Shown: positions 15,755 to 22,805 of the stretch, one piece after another | Numbering within the stretch: position 1 is the first letter of the stretch | Layout of the letters: each line of letters starts with the position of its first letter | NCBI GenBank assembly: GCA_947594935.1 | Contig: CANQEM010000016.1 | Coordinates: 1 to 39,776 of the forward strand | Direction of reading: 5' to 3' | DNA from: an uncultured Clostridia bacterium | GTDB taxonomy: Bacteria; Bacillota; Clostridia; TANB77; CAG-508 | DNA: 39,776 nt | The notes under the pieces: model-generated | Told to the model about the DNA's origin: nothing | Database searches by the model: none | Seen by the model: only the letters and a program-made list of their open reading frames with translations | Program-made: the position numbers and the translations under genes

Positions 15755-16345
15755 ATGAGCAAAAAGAAAAAAATAATAGCAATTGTAGCTATTTTATTAG
15801 CTATACTTGTATCTTTTTTGGGTGGTCAAACGTTTTCAAAATATATTACAGAGGTAATAGGAAAGGCAAATGCAAAAATTGCACATTGGCAGTTTAAAGT
15901 AAATGGTCAAGAAGCATTAGAACAAGAAATAGAACTTGGTTCTACAAGAAATGACAAATATGTGGCAGACAATAAAATAGCTCCTGGAACAAATGGAAAA
16001 TTTATAATATCTGTTGATGGAAGCGGTTCAGATGTAGGCGTACAATATGAATTAGGCATAAAAAATGAAACAGCCAAACCACATAATTTATATTTTATAT
16101 ATAAAGGGCAAAAATATGAAAACTTAGCTGAAATCACAAACATTGCAGGTGGTGTTATCGAAGCAGATGCTGAAACAAAAGTAAAAGAAGTTGAAATTGC
16201 GTGGGAGTGGCCTTATGAAATTGGAGGCACAGATGAAGAAATCGCTAAAAACAACAAATTAGACACAGATGATTCGTTAATTGGAAATTATAAATTCGAT
16301 ATGATAGTAATAGGAACTCAAATAATGCCAGATGCAGAAATCTAA
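15755..16345 (+). CDS. TasA/camelysin-like protein with a SipW-type signal peptide
   Basis: 196 aa. The N-terminus KKKKIIAIVAILLAILVSFLGGQTFSKYITEVIGKANAKIAHWQFKVNG is the SipW-dependent signal pattern: a positive start, one hydrophobic helix, then G-G-x-T-x-x-x-Y/F and a short segment leading into A-x-I-A-x-W. The mature part is beta-rich, with a bipartite secreted TasA/camelysin fold suggested by APGTNGKFIISVDGSGSDVGVQYELGI and a C-terminal IGNYKFDMIVIGTQ, where YxFxxxxxGTQ is common at the end of this family. It is expected outside the cell as a matrix fibre subunit or surface protein. The start follows a strong GGAGGAG. It is the first gene of a five-gene unit and probably the major product. 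Homology is inferred from pattern, not from alignment. Confidence 0.78.
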   Translation: MSKKKKIIAIVAILLAILVSFLGGQTFSKYITEVIGKANAKIAHWQFKVNGQEALEQEIELGSTRNDKYVADNKIAPGTNGKFIISVDGSGSDVGVQYELGIKNETAKPHNLYFIYKGQKYENLAEITNIAGGVIEADAETKVKEVEIAWEWPYEIGGTDEEIAKNNKLDTDDSLIGNYKFDMIVIGTQIMPDAEI

Positions 16346-16712
16346 GAAAAGAAACAAAGGAGAAATATTTTTTATTATTATAATTTTAATGTCAAGTACA
16401 ATTATATCTTTAAAATTTTTTATCAAGGATTCGCAACCTTTTGGTCTTAACATATTAGAAATATCGTCAAATAGTATGTTGCCAATTTTTAAAAAAGGAG
16501 ATTTTATTCTCATAAAAAAACAACAAGAATATTCCGTAGGGGATATTATTACATACGAAATGGAAGAAGACAATAAAAAATATTACATTACACATCGAAT
16601 TATAGAAAAGTATGGAAATGAATATATTACGAAAGGAGATGCAAACAATAGGGCAGATCCTCAAAGAGTAAATCAAAATAAAATCAAAGGAAAAGTTTTG
16701 TTTTATAAATAG
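16332..16712 (+). CDS. sipW: Signal peptidase I of the SipW (ER/archaeal) type
   Basis: 126 aa. One N-terminal helix (residues 11-29) anchors it; the Ser nucleophile is in SSNSMLPIFKKGD (about residue 45-57) and the general-base position is a His, in YYITHRIIEKYG (about 92), not the Lys of ordinary bacterial SPase I. KGDANNRADP (about 105) holds the conserved Asp. That His replacement is diagnostic for SipW, which cleaves TasA-type precursors. The gene overlaps the TasA-like gene by 14 bases and has no clear Shine-Dalgarno, so translation is probably coupled. It is short but complete; the C-terminal second helix of some SipW proteins is missing. Confidence 0.88.
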   Translation: MQKSKKRNKGEIFFIIIILMSSTIISLKFFIKDSQPFGLNILEISSNSMLPIFKKGDFILIKKQQEYSVGDIITYEMEEDNKKYYITHRIIEKYGNEYITKGDANNRADPQRVNQNKIKGKVLFYK

Positions 16713-16716
16713 GTAG

Positions 16717-16745
16717 CTCTCCTTTAAATTCAATTTAAAGGAGAG
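16717..16745. repeat. 14-bp perfect inverted repeat between sipW and the next gene
   Basis: CTCTCCTTTAAATT (16717-16730) and AATTTAAAGGAGAG (16732-16745) with one base between. The right arm contains AAAGGAG, but that is about 19 bases before the next start, too far for normal use. It may stabilise the upstream mRNA, partly terminate, or bind a regulator. Confidence 0.8.
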
Positions 16746-16762
16746 AAATCTGCCCTGAAAAT

Positions 16763-17278
16763 ATGGAAAAAGCAACAAAAAATCATTTTAAACAACTCAC
16801 TTATATAGTAACAATAAGTATGGTAATTGTATTATTTTTCACGGGATATAGTATTGGTAAAACTATAAACCAAACAACTATTAAAGGTGAAGCGGCATTT
16901 GCACAACCAGTTTTAGAAGTGCTTTCAGATTCAGATATAAAAATCACAGATGCGCAATCAGAAGGAGAATGCAGTTTTGTTGTTAGAAACTATAACAAAG
17001 ATAATAAAAAAACAGAAGTAGGTTTGCAATATACTGTACAAATCATAGATACACTATCACCAAACTTGAAAAATACAATTCAATATGAGCTTTATAAAAA
17101 TGGAAATATTGTAGAACTAAAAAATGGTTTAACATCAAAAATGGAAATGACAAATCAAAAAAATCAAGAAGACACATACACCTTAAAAATAAAGTATGAT
17201 AAAAATCAAAGCCTAGAAATGGGTGACATCTTAGACAAAGTGCAAATACAAGTACATTCTGAGCAATGCAAAATATAG
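16763..17278 (+). CDS. Second TasA/camelysin-like secreted protein
   Basis: 171 aa. An N-terminal helix (residues 13-31, YIVTISMVIVLFFTGYSIG) is followed by TINQTTIKGEAAFAQPVLEVL, the same layout as the first TasA-like protein: a SipW-type leader, then A-x-F/I-A before the mature beta domain. The mature part has alternating polar and hydrophobic strands (CSFVVRNYNKDNKKTEVGLQYTVQIID) and two cysteines. The start ATG 16763 has no good binding site nearby; the only AAAGGAG is in the palindrome 19 bases upstream. It probably encodes a minor fibre or anchoring subunit. The next gene overlaps its end. Confidence 0.65.
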   Translation: MEKATKNHFKQLTYIVTISMVIVLFFTGYSIGKTINQTTIKGEAAFAQPVLEVLSDSDIKITDAQSEGECSFVVRNYNKDNKKTEVGLQYTVQIIDTLSPNLKNTIQYELYKNGNIVELKNGLTSKMEMTNQKNQEDTYTLKIKYDKNQSLEMGDILDKVQIQVHSEQCKI

Positions 17279-17289
17279 GAGGTCAAAAA

Positions 17290-17883
17290 TTGAAAAATCT
17301 AAGAAAATACGGAGCTGTTGGTACAATTTTAATAGTAGGAATTGTTTTAATGTTACTTTATAGAATTCCAATGTTACAAACTCTTTATGATGACATCATA
17401 ATGTTCAAAAAAATTGAAGAACCAAAAATACAAAACAAGTTTGAAACACCTAAGCCACAAAGTCATATACAGTATGTGTTTGATGTAACATCAGATAAAA
17501 TTGAATTTCAAAATATAAATTTAATTGACAGTCTAAAAAGAGAAAGTACTTTAAATGACATGCTAGCACCGGGAATTGAAGGTGCATTTGATGTGGTGTT
17601 AAATACGAACATAAATGCAGACTATAAAATAAACTTTAAAAGTTCAAACCAAAAGCCCAAAAATTTGAAATTTCAAATTTCAGAAACGAACACAATAACC
17701 AATTCATTAGATGACCTAAATATACAAGGATATTTGCAAAAAAATGCTCAAAAAACAATCAATATAAGGTGGTGCTGGAGCTATGAAAATACCAAAGAAG
17801 GCAACTTTCAAGATACATTAGACAGTAAAAATATACAAAACTATTCTTTTACTATTTGTGCAGTTGGAGAGCAAAGGGGGTGA
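17290..17883 (+). CDS. Third TasA/camelysin-like secreted protein
   Basis: 197 aa from TTG 17290, chosen because AGGAGG (17277-17282) is 7 bases upstream; an ATG at 17266 in the same frame lies before that site. The leader is NLRKYGAVGTILIVGIVLMLLYRIPML, a single helix with basic N-terminus. The mature part contains DMLAPGIEGAFDVVLNTNINADYKINF, very like the APGTNGKFIISV segment of the first protein, and ends IQNYSFTICAVGEQ, matching the YxFxxxxxGTQ ending. The repeated APG-x2-G-x-F segment ties the two proteins to one family and suggests duplication within the operon. Confidence 0.68.
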   Translation: MKNLRKYGAVGTILIVGIVLMLLYRIPMLQTLYDDIIMFKKIEEPKIQNKFETPKPQSHIQYVFDVTSDKIEFQNINLIDSLKRESTLNDMLAPGIEGAFDVVLNTNINADYKINFKSSNQKPKNLKFQISETNTITNSLDDLNIQGYLQKNAQKTINIRWCWSYENTKEGNFQDTLDSKNIQNYSFTICAVGEQRG

Positions 17884-17888
17884 ACTAA

Positions 17889-18314
17889 ATAAAACGAAAA
17901 GCTTTATTGACAATTATAATTTTTATTATTGGCGTATCAAATAATTTACTAGTGTATGGAAAATATATGTTCAATCAAAAAATTGAAATCGCACAATTAG
18001 ACTTAGACCGAGAAGAACCCAAAATATCAATCAATAACATAGAACAAGTACAAGAAAATTCAAGAATTAAAATGGTTGTAAATGTAACTGAAAGAAATTT
18101 AGGAAATGACGTGCTAAACACAGATGAAATAGAAATATATGAGGACAACCAAAAAGTGAATTTAGGAATAGTAGTAACACCAAAAGATGAAAACAAATTT
18201 CAAGTAGAAATTATAAATGCACCAAAAGGGAATAAAATAGATATAAAAATAAAAGAAGGAGCATTTGTAGATATACTTGGATGGAGAAGTAAAGAATATA
18301 TAAAAACACTATAA
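17889..18314 (+). CDS. Secreted/anchored protein of the SipW operon, probable AUA start
   Basis: About 141 aa if started at ATA 17889. The frame is closed just upstream (TAA 17886-17888), and the next conventional start (TTG 17907) would cut off the basic KRK that normally precedes an export helix. AAGGGGGTGA (17874-17883), nearly a perfect anti-16S match, is correctly spaced for ATA 17889 and too far from 17907. The leader KRKALLTIIIFIIGVSNNLLVYGKY is followed by an all-beta domain with EPKISINNIEQVQENSRIKMVVNVTE, like a surface Ig-type module. No known family is recognised. It is the last gene of the operon; no strong terminator follows. Confidence 0.6.
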   Translation: MKRKALLTIIIFIIGVSNNLLVYGKYMFNQKIEIAQLDLDREEPKISINNIEQVQENSRIKMVVNVTERNLGNDVLNTDEIEIYEDNQKVNLGIVVTPKDENKFQVEIINAPKGNKIDIKIKEGAFVDILGWRSKEYIKTL

Positions 18315-18348
18315 AAATTATAATTTGTAATAAAATTAAATATGATTA

Positions 18349-18377
18349 TAGACATAAAAAGAAAATTGTGGTATGAT
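18349..18377 (+). promoter_or_regulatory. Promoter of tRNA-Gln(CTG)
   Basis: TAGACA (18349-18354), 17-base spacer, TATGAT (18372-18377). Confidence 0.7.
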
Positions 18378-18412
18378 GTATTTGTTAATAAATCATACTA
18401 CAAGCTTTATAT

Positions 18413-18487
18413 TGGGGTGTCGCCAAGTGGTAAGGCAACCGGCTCTGACCCGGTCACGCGTAAGTTCGAATCTTACCACCCCAGCCA
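18413..18487 (+). tRNA. tRNA-Gln (anticodon CTG)
   Basis: Acceptor TGGGGTG/CACCCCA, anticodon stem ACCGG/CCGGT with loop CTCTGAC, encoded CCA. It reads CAG only, complementing the TTG isoacceptor at 14312. Confidence 0.95.
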
Positions 18488-18488
18488 G
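18475..18488 (+). repeat. Candidate attL: 14 bases at the 3' end of tRNA-Gln(CTG)
   Basis: ACCACCCCAGCCAG spans the acceptor end of the tRNA and is repeated exactly at 20244-20257. tRNA 3' ends are classic integration sites, so the pair may bound a small inserted segment. Confidence 0.5.
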
Positions 18489-18493
18489 AAAAG

Positions 18494-18521
18494 CTTCTGT
18501 TCGAACTTTATAGAACAGAAG
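18494..18521 (+). terminator. Terminator-like hairpin after tRNA-Gln(CTG)
   Basis: CTTCTGTTC (18494-18502) and GAACAGAAG (18513-18521), 9 bp perfect, but without a clear T-tract. Confidence 0.5.
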
Positions 18522-18569
18522 GTATAAAAATCAACCGCTTAAATCATTTAGATATTAAAAAATACTAAA

Positions 18570-18621
18570 TTTAAACTAAATCTAGGTAAAAATATTGGTA
18601 ATTACCTAGATTTAGTTTAAA
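18570..18621. repeat. Perfect 20-bp inverted repeat
   Basis: TTTAAACTAAATCTAGGTAA (18570-18589) is the exact reverse complement of 18602-18621, with a 12-base spacer. There is no T-tract on either side. It lies 100 bases before the AlbA-type regulator and could be a regulator site or a remnant of a small repeat element. Confidence 0.85.
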
Positions 18622-18722
18622 ATATAATTGAAGTGAAAAATATGATATATAAATATAGCGAATTAAAAGAAATTGTAAGATAATTTCGAAATATATAAGA
18701 AAAAAGAAAAGGAGGGGTGGAT

Positions 18723-20075
18723 GTGAGCAATATTGAAACTAACCGAATAGAAAACAAAGAACAACTAAATGAAGACTTTGAACAAGAAGTCATAGCATTT
18801 TTGAATTATAGAGAAGGTGGTACTATTTATGTTGGAATAAAGAAAAATGGACAAGCAGTTGGAATTGATAATGTAGACACAATACAATTACAAATTAAAG
18901 ATAGAATAAAAAACAATATACAACCATCTACTTTAGGATTATTTGATGTAATAGTTGAAACAATAGAAAATAAAAAAGTTATAAAAGTTGTAATATCAAG
19001 CGGAACAGAAAAACCTTATTATTTAAGAAAAAAAGGAATGTGTCCTGCAGGTTGTTATATCAGAATTGGAAGTAGTAAAGAACAAATGACAACAGAAATG
19101 ATAGATAACTTATATGCAAAAAGAGTAAGAAATTCATTAAATAAAATCGAATCTCCTAGACAAGATTTAACATTTAAACAGCTAAAAATTTATTATGAAG
19201 GACAAGGAAATGCTATTACAAATAATTTCGAAAGAAATTTAGAGTTAGTAATGGAAAATGGAAAGTACAATTATAATGGATATTTACTTGCAGATGAAAA
19301 TGGAATGTCTATAAAAGTTGCAAGATATGCGGGAACGAACAAAGTGGATTTATTAGAAAATTATGAATTTGGATATTGCTCTTTAATAAAAGCAACTAAA
19401 AGTGTTATAGACAAAATGACAGTTGAAAATAAACGTTCTGCTAAAATAACACCTAAAGAAAGAATAGAAAAGACATTAGTAGATGCTACAGCATTAAAAG
19501 AAGCTATAATAAATGCTATGGTTCATAATGACTATTCAAGTGGCATCCCGCCTGTTTTTGAAATATTTTCAGATAGATTCACAATAACATCTTATGGTGG
19601 ATTACCACAAGAAATTACACAAGAAGATTTTTTCAATGCTGTGTCAGCACCTAGAAATAAAGAATTAATGAGAGTATTTAAAGATGTAGATTTAGTGGAA
19701 CAATTAGGCTCTGGTATGGAAAGAATAATGAGTGTTTATGATAAATCAATTTTTGAATTTTTACCAAATTTTTTAAGGATTAATTTTTATTTTGATAAAG
19801 AAGTTTTAAAATATTTAGGACAAATTGAACAGAACAAACCGAACAAGATAACCGAACAAGATAGACCGAACAAGAAAAAAGAAAAAATAGAATTGATTTT
19901 AGAATTTTGTAAAGTGCCTAGAAGTGTAAAAGAAATAATGGAATATATTGGCTTAAAACATAGACCAACATTTGTATATGATTATTTAAATCCATTATTA
20001 GATGAGCAAAAAATTCAAATGACAATACCAGATAAACCGAAAAGTAGAAATCAAAAATATATAACTATTTCCTAA
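18723..20075 (+). CDS. Schlafen/AlbA_2-domain putative transcriptional regulator
   Basis: 450 aa. The N-terminal AlbA_2 signature is ETNRIENKEQLNEDFEQEVIAFLNYREGGTIYVGIKKNGQAVGI (residues 4-47), followed by a second region typical of the family (ALKEAIINAMVHNDYSSGIPPVFEIFSDRFTITSYGGLPQEITQEDF, about 258-304) that resembles the HATPase_c_4 domain, and a C-terminal helix-turn-helix (SVKEIMEYIGLKHRPTFVYDYLNPLL). A repetitive Pro/Asn/Lys linker (NKPNKITEQDRPNKKKEK) precedes the last domain. GTG 18723 is preferred: AAGGAGGGG lies 6 bases upstream, while GTG 18717 overlaps it. Family members are common in mobile and defence contexts; a DNA-binding role is likely, but the target is unknown. It is the only gene inside the tRNA-bounded segment. 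Confidence 0.85.
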   Translation: MSNIETNRIENKEQLNEDFEQEVIAFLNYREGGTIYVGIKKNGQAVGIDNVDTIQLQIKDRIKNNIQPSTLGLFDVIVETIENKKVIKVVISSGTEKPYYLRKKGMCPAGCYIRIGSSKEQMTTEMIDNLYAKRVRNSLNKIESPRQDLTFKQLKIYYEGQGNAITNNFERNLELVMENGKYNYNGYLLADENGMSIKVARYAGTNKVDLLENYEFGYCSLIKATKSVIDKMTVENKRSAKITPKERIEKTLVDATALKEAIINAMVHNDYSSGIPPVFEIFSDRFTITSYGGLPQEITQEDFFNAVSAPRNKELMRVFKDVDLVEQLGSGMERIMSVYDKSIFEFLPNFLRINFYFDKEVLKYLGQIEQNKPNKITEQDRPNKKKEKIELILEFCKVPRSVKEIMEYIGLKHRPTFVYDYLNPLLDEQKIQMTIPDKPKSRNQKYITIS

Positions 20076-20122
20076 TTGATTTTAAATGTGAAAATTGGCT
20101 CTTGACATTGCCAAAAGAATAT

Positions 20123-20151
20123 TTGACAAGAAGGAAAAATAAAATTACTAT
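20123..20151 (+). promoter_or_regulatory. Possible promoter of the methyltransferase gene
   Basis: Perfect TTGACA (20123-20128), 17-base spacer, TACTAT. About 150 bases lie between it and the gene, and the leader crosses the candidate attR. Confidence 0.45.
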
Positions 20152-20243
20152 ATTATGTTGAAAAAATATAAAATCTATGTTAAATTAAAAATAACTTGAT
20201 TTTATATCAATCGCAAAGAGACTTCGGAGTTGTAGATATCTAC

Positions 20244-20257
20244 ACCACCCCAGCCAG
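20244..20257 (+). repeat. Candidate attR: second copy of the tRNA-Gln(CTG) 3' end
   Basis: Exact copy of the 14 bases at 18475-18488, preceded by a small hairpin (TGTAGATATCTACA, 20231-20244). No other tRNA parts are present, so it is not a decayed tRNA gene. Confidence 0.5.
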
Positions 20258-20301
20258 TAGTTTTATTATATGCACATAGTTTATATTGAGAGGTAACAAA
20301 A

Positions 20302-21141
20302 ATGAATTTTGAAGATATAAAACAACTTAATTTTAATGAATTTGCATATAATGATAATTCGATTGCAATCTTAGGAAACTGTATAGAAGAACTAAGAAAA
20401 ATAGATAATAATACAGTAGACCTAATATTTGCAGATCCACCATATAATATCGGCAAAAATTTTGGAAACAATAAAGACAAATGGAAAAATACAGAAGAAT
20501 ATATAAATTGGTGTAAAATATGGATAGACGAATGCTTTAGAATACTAAAAGATGATGGAACTTTTTATTTCATGACAGCAACTCAATTTATGCCATACTT
20601 AGATATATATTGCTCAGAAAATTATAATGTTTTATCAAGAATTGTATGGGCTTATGATTCAAGTGGAGTTCAAGCAAAAAAGAACTATGGCTCACTATAT
20701 GAACCGATTTTGATGTGCAACAAAAATAAAAAAGAAAAATATACATTTAACTACAAAAATATACTTGTAGAAGCTAAAACCGGAGCTAAAAGAAAACTAA
20801 TAGATTACCGAAAAAAAATACCAACACTATACAACACAAAAAAAATACCAGGAAATGTTTGGGACTTTAACAGAGTAAGATTTAAAATGGAAGAATATGA
20901 AAATCATCCTGCACAAAAGCCAGAAAAATTATTAGAAAGAATAATTTTAGCATCAAGCAACGAAAACGATATTGTTTTAGACCCATTTAGTGGTACATTT
21001 ACAACTTCCGCTGTTGCAATAAAAAATAATAGAAAAGCCATAGGAATTGAAATTAACGATGAATATTATAAAATAGGAATAAGACGCACTAATATATCAA
21101 ATATCCATAAAGAAGGGGGAGAGAACCTATGGAAGAATTAG
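20302..21141 (+). CDS. Beta-class DNA methyltransferase (probably N6-adenine)
   Basis: 279 aa. The catalytic motif IV FADPPYNIG (about residue 44-52) comes first, and the S-adenosylmethionine-binding motif I VLDPFSGTFTTSAVAIKNNRKAIGIEI (about 231-257) comes near the C-terminus. This order defines beta-class enzymes, and DPPY favours adenine N6. HPAQKPEKLLERII before motif I is also typical. No restriction endonuclease is adjacent, so it looks like an orphan or housekeeping methylase of the CcrM/YhdJ kind. Its target sequence cannot be read from the protein. The gene overlaps the transketolase subunit by 13 bases. Confidence 0.88.
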   Translation: MNFEDIKQLNFNEFAYNDNSIAILGNCIEELRKIDNNTVDLIFADPPYNIGKNFGNNKDKWKNTEEYINWCKIWIDECFRILKDDGTFYFMTATQFMPYLDIYCSENYNVLSRIVWAYDSSGVQAKKNYGSLYEPILMCNKNKKEKYTFNYKNILVEAKTGAKRKLIDYRKKIPTLYNTKKIPGNVWDFNRVRFKMEEYENHPAQKPEKLLERIILASSNENDIVLDPFSGTFTTSAVAIKNNRKAIGIEINDEYYKIGIRRTNISNIHKEGGENLWKN

Positions 21142-21929
21142 TTGAAAAAGCCAAAGAAATTCGTAGAGAAATTATAGAAGAAGTGTACCAAGCACAATCA
21201 GGTCATCCAGGAGGTTCACTTTCAATTGCAGACATACTAACAGTCCTATACTTCAAAGAACTGAACATTGACCCCAAAAACCCAGAATGGGCAGAAAGAG
21301 ACAGATTTGTACTATCAAAAGGGCACTGCTCACCAGCACTCTATGCAGCCTTAGCAAGCAGAGGCTTTTTTGAAAAAGAACAATTAAAAACATTTAGAAA
21401 ACTTGACAGCAACCTACAAGGGCATCCAGACAGAAAACATATCCCAGGTGTAGACATGACAACCGGTTCATTAGGTCAAGGACTATCAGTAGCAAACGGA
21501 ATGGCAATCTCAGCAAAACTAGACAAAAAATCATATCGAGTATATTGCGTTCTAGGAGACGGAGAAATAGAAGAAGGGCAAGTTTGGGAAGCGGCAATGA
21601 CAGCAAATAAATATCACCTAGACAACTTATGTGTAATTGTCGATAATAACAACTTGCAAATAGACGGCAAAATCGAAGAAGTAATGAGCCCATATCCAAT
21701 AGACGAAAAATTTAGAAGTTTCGGCTTTGAAGTAATAAAAATAGACGGACACAATATTGAAGAAATCATCAAAGCATTTGAAGTAGCAAGAAATATAAAA
21801 GGCAAACCAACATGTATAATCGCATCTACAATAAAAGGAAAAGGAGTTTCTTTTATGGAAAATCAAGCTAGTTGGCATGGAAAAGCACCAAATGACGAAC
21901 AATACAAACAAGCAATTAGCGAATTTTAA
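21129..21929 (+). CDS. Transketolase, N-terminal (thiamine diphosphate-binding) subunit
   Basis: 266 aa, the full length of the N-terminal half in two-subunit transketolases. Features: SGHPGGSLSIADILTVLYF (about residue 19-37), LSKGHCSPALYAAL, and the thiamine diphosphate motif GDGEIEEGQVWEAAMTANKYHLDNLCVIVDNNNLQ (about 138-172), GDG...NN. It needs a C-terminal partner, normally the next gene. Here the next gene is a response regulator, so the partner must be elsewhere or absent. GGGGGAGAG precedes the start, which lies inside the methyltransferase end, so the two are co-translated. Confidence 0.92.
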   Translation: MEELVEKAKEIRREIIEEVYQAQSGHPGGSLSIADILTVLYFKELNIDPKNPEWAERDRFVLSKGHCSPALYAALASRGFFEKEQLKTFRKLDSNLQGHPDRKHIPGVDMTTGSLGQGLSVANGMAISAKLDKKSYRVYCVLGDGEIEEGQVWEAAMTANKYHLDNLCVIVDNNNLQIDGKIEEVMSPYPIDEKFRSFGFEVIKIDGHNIEEIIKAFEVARNIKGKPTCIIASTIKGKGVSFMENQASWHGKAPNDEQYKQAISEF

Positions 21930-21937
21930 AAAAATAC

Positions 21938-21966
21938 TTGTATTAAATTGATAAATGTGATATAAA
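21938..21966 (+). promoter_or_regulatory. Promoter of the response regulator
   Basis: TTGTAT, 17-base spacer, TATAAA. The -35 match is modest. Confidence 0.5.
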
Positions 21967-22008
21967 TATAAATGAAATAAAAATAAACCAACGAAAGGCG
22001 GAATTTTT

Positions 22009-22755
22009 GTGGAAAATGTAAATAAAGATGTAAAAACAGTATTGATTGTAGATGATGAACAAACCATTATTGATGTTTTAAAATTTAATTTATTAAAAGA
22101 AGGTTATCGAATTTTAGAAGCAAAAGATGGTCAAACAGGACTAGAAATGGCTTTACAAGAAAGACCAGACCTAATTTTGCTAGATATAATGTTGCCAAAA
22201 TTAGATGGGCTAACAGTATGTAAAAGAGTAAAAAACTCATGCAATATACCAATAATTATATTAACTGCAAAAGACGCAGAAGTCGACAAGATTGTAGGAC
22301 TAGAACTTGGTGCAGACGACTACATCACAAAACCATTTAGTGTAAGAGAACTAGTTGCCAGAGTAAAAGCCAATATTAGAAAAGCAGATGTAACATTAGT
22401 TGAAGCGCAAAGCATGGCAATGGACACAACAGACGCACAAAAAAAGGACAACAAAATAGTTGTAGGAGACCTAGAACTATACTTAGATAAATTCGAAGCA
22501 AAAGTTAGGGGAGAAGTAATAGACCTAACATTAAGAGAATTCGAAGTATTAAAATTCTTAGCAAGTCAACCAGGTCAAGTCGTAACAAGAGAAACCTTAC
22601 TTGAAAAAGTATGGGGATATGAATATTATGGAGACATCAGAACAGTAGACGTTACAGTTAGAAGAATTAGAGAAAAAATAGAAGAAGACACATCCTCACC
22701 ACAAATCTTAATAACAAAAAGATCAGTCGGATATTATATCGCTGGAAATAAATAA
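22009..22755 (+). CDS. OmpR/PhoB-family response regulator (WalR/PhoP-like)
   Basis: 248 aa from GTG 22009, with AAAGGCGG 5-6 bases upstream. The receiver domain has the acidic pair DDE (about residue 17-19), the phosphoacceptor Asp in LILLDIMLPKLDG (about 61), Thr in ILTAKD and Lys in YITKPFSVREL. The C-terminal winged helix (GDLELYLDKFEAKV...LTLREFEVLKFLASQPGQVVTRETLLEKVWGYEYYGDIRTVDVTVRRIREKI) is of OmpR type. The linker is longer than usual. The sequence is close to WalR/PhoP in character, but no histidine kinase follows; the unit ends at a terminator. Its partner kinase and regulon are therefore unknown. Confidence 0.9.
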   Translation: MENVNKDVKTVLIVDDEQTIIDVLKFNLLKEGYRILEAKDGQTGLEMALQERPDLILLDIMLPKLDGLTVCKRVKNSCNIPIIILTAKDAEVDKIVGLELGADDYITKPFSVRELVARVKANIRKADVTLVEAQSMAMDTTDAQKKDNKIVVGDLELYLDKFEAKVRGEVIDLTLREFEVLKFLASQPGQVVTRETLLEKVWGYEYYGDIRTVDVTVRRIREKIEEDTSSPQILITKRSVGYYIAGNK

Positions 22756-22757
22756 AA

Positions 22758-22796
22758 AAATAAGTGAACATCGATTAGAAGAATGTTCACTTATTT
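22758..22796. terminator. Bidirectional terminator between the response regulator and the PyrE-like gene
   Basis: AAATAAGTGAACAT (22758-22771) and ATGTTCACTTATTT (22783-22796), 14 bp perfect, with A-runs and T-runs on both sides. Confidence 0.9.
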
Positions 22797-22805
22797 TTAA
22801 CTTTC

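Noticed and set aside
20221..20256. Decayed second tRNA-Gln
   Set aside because: Only the last 14 bases match; no T-arm, anticodon or D-arm is left, so a recombination repeat is more likely.
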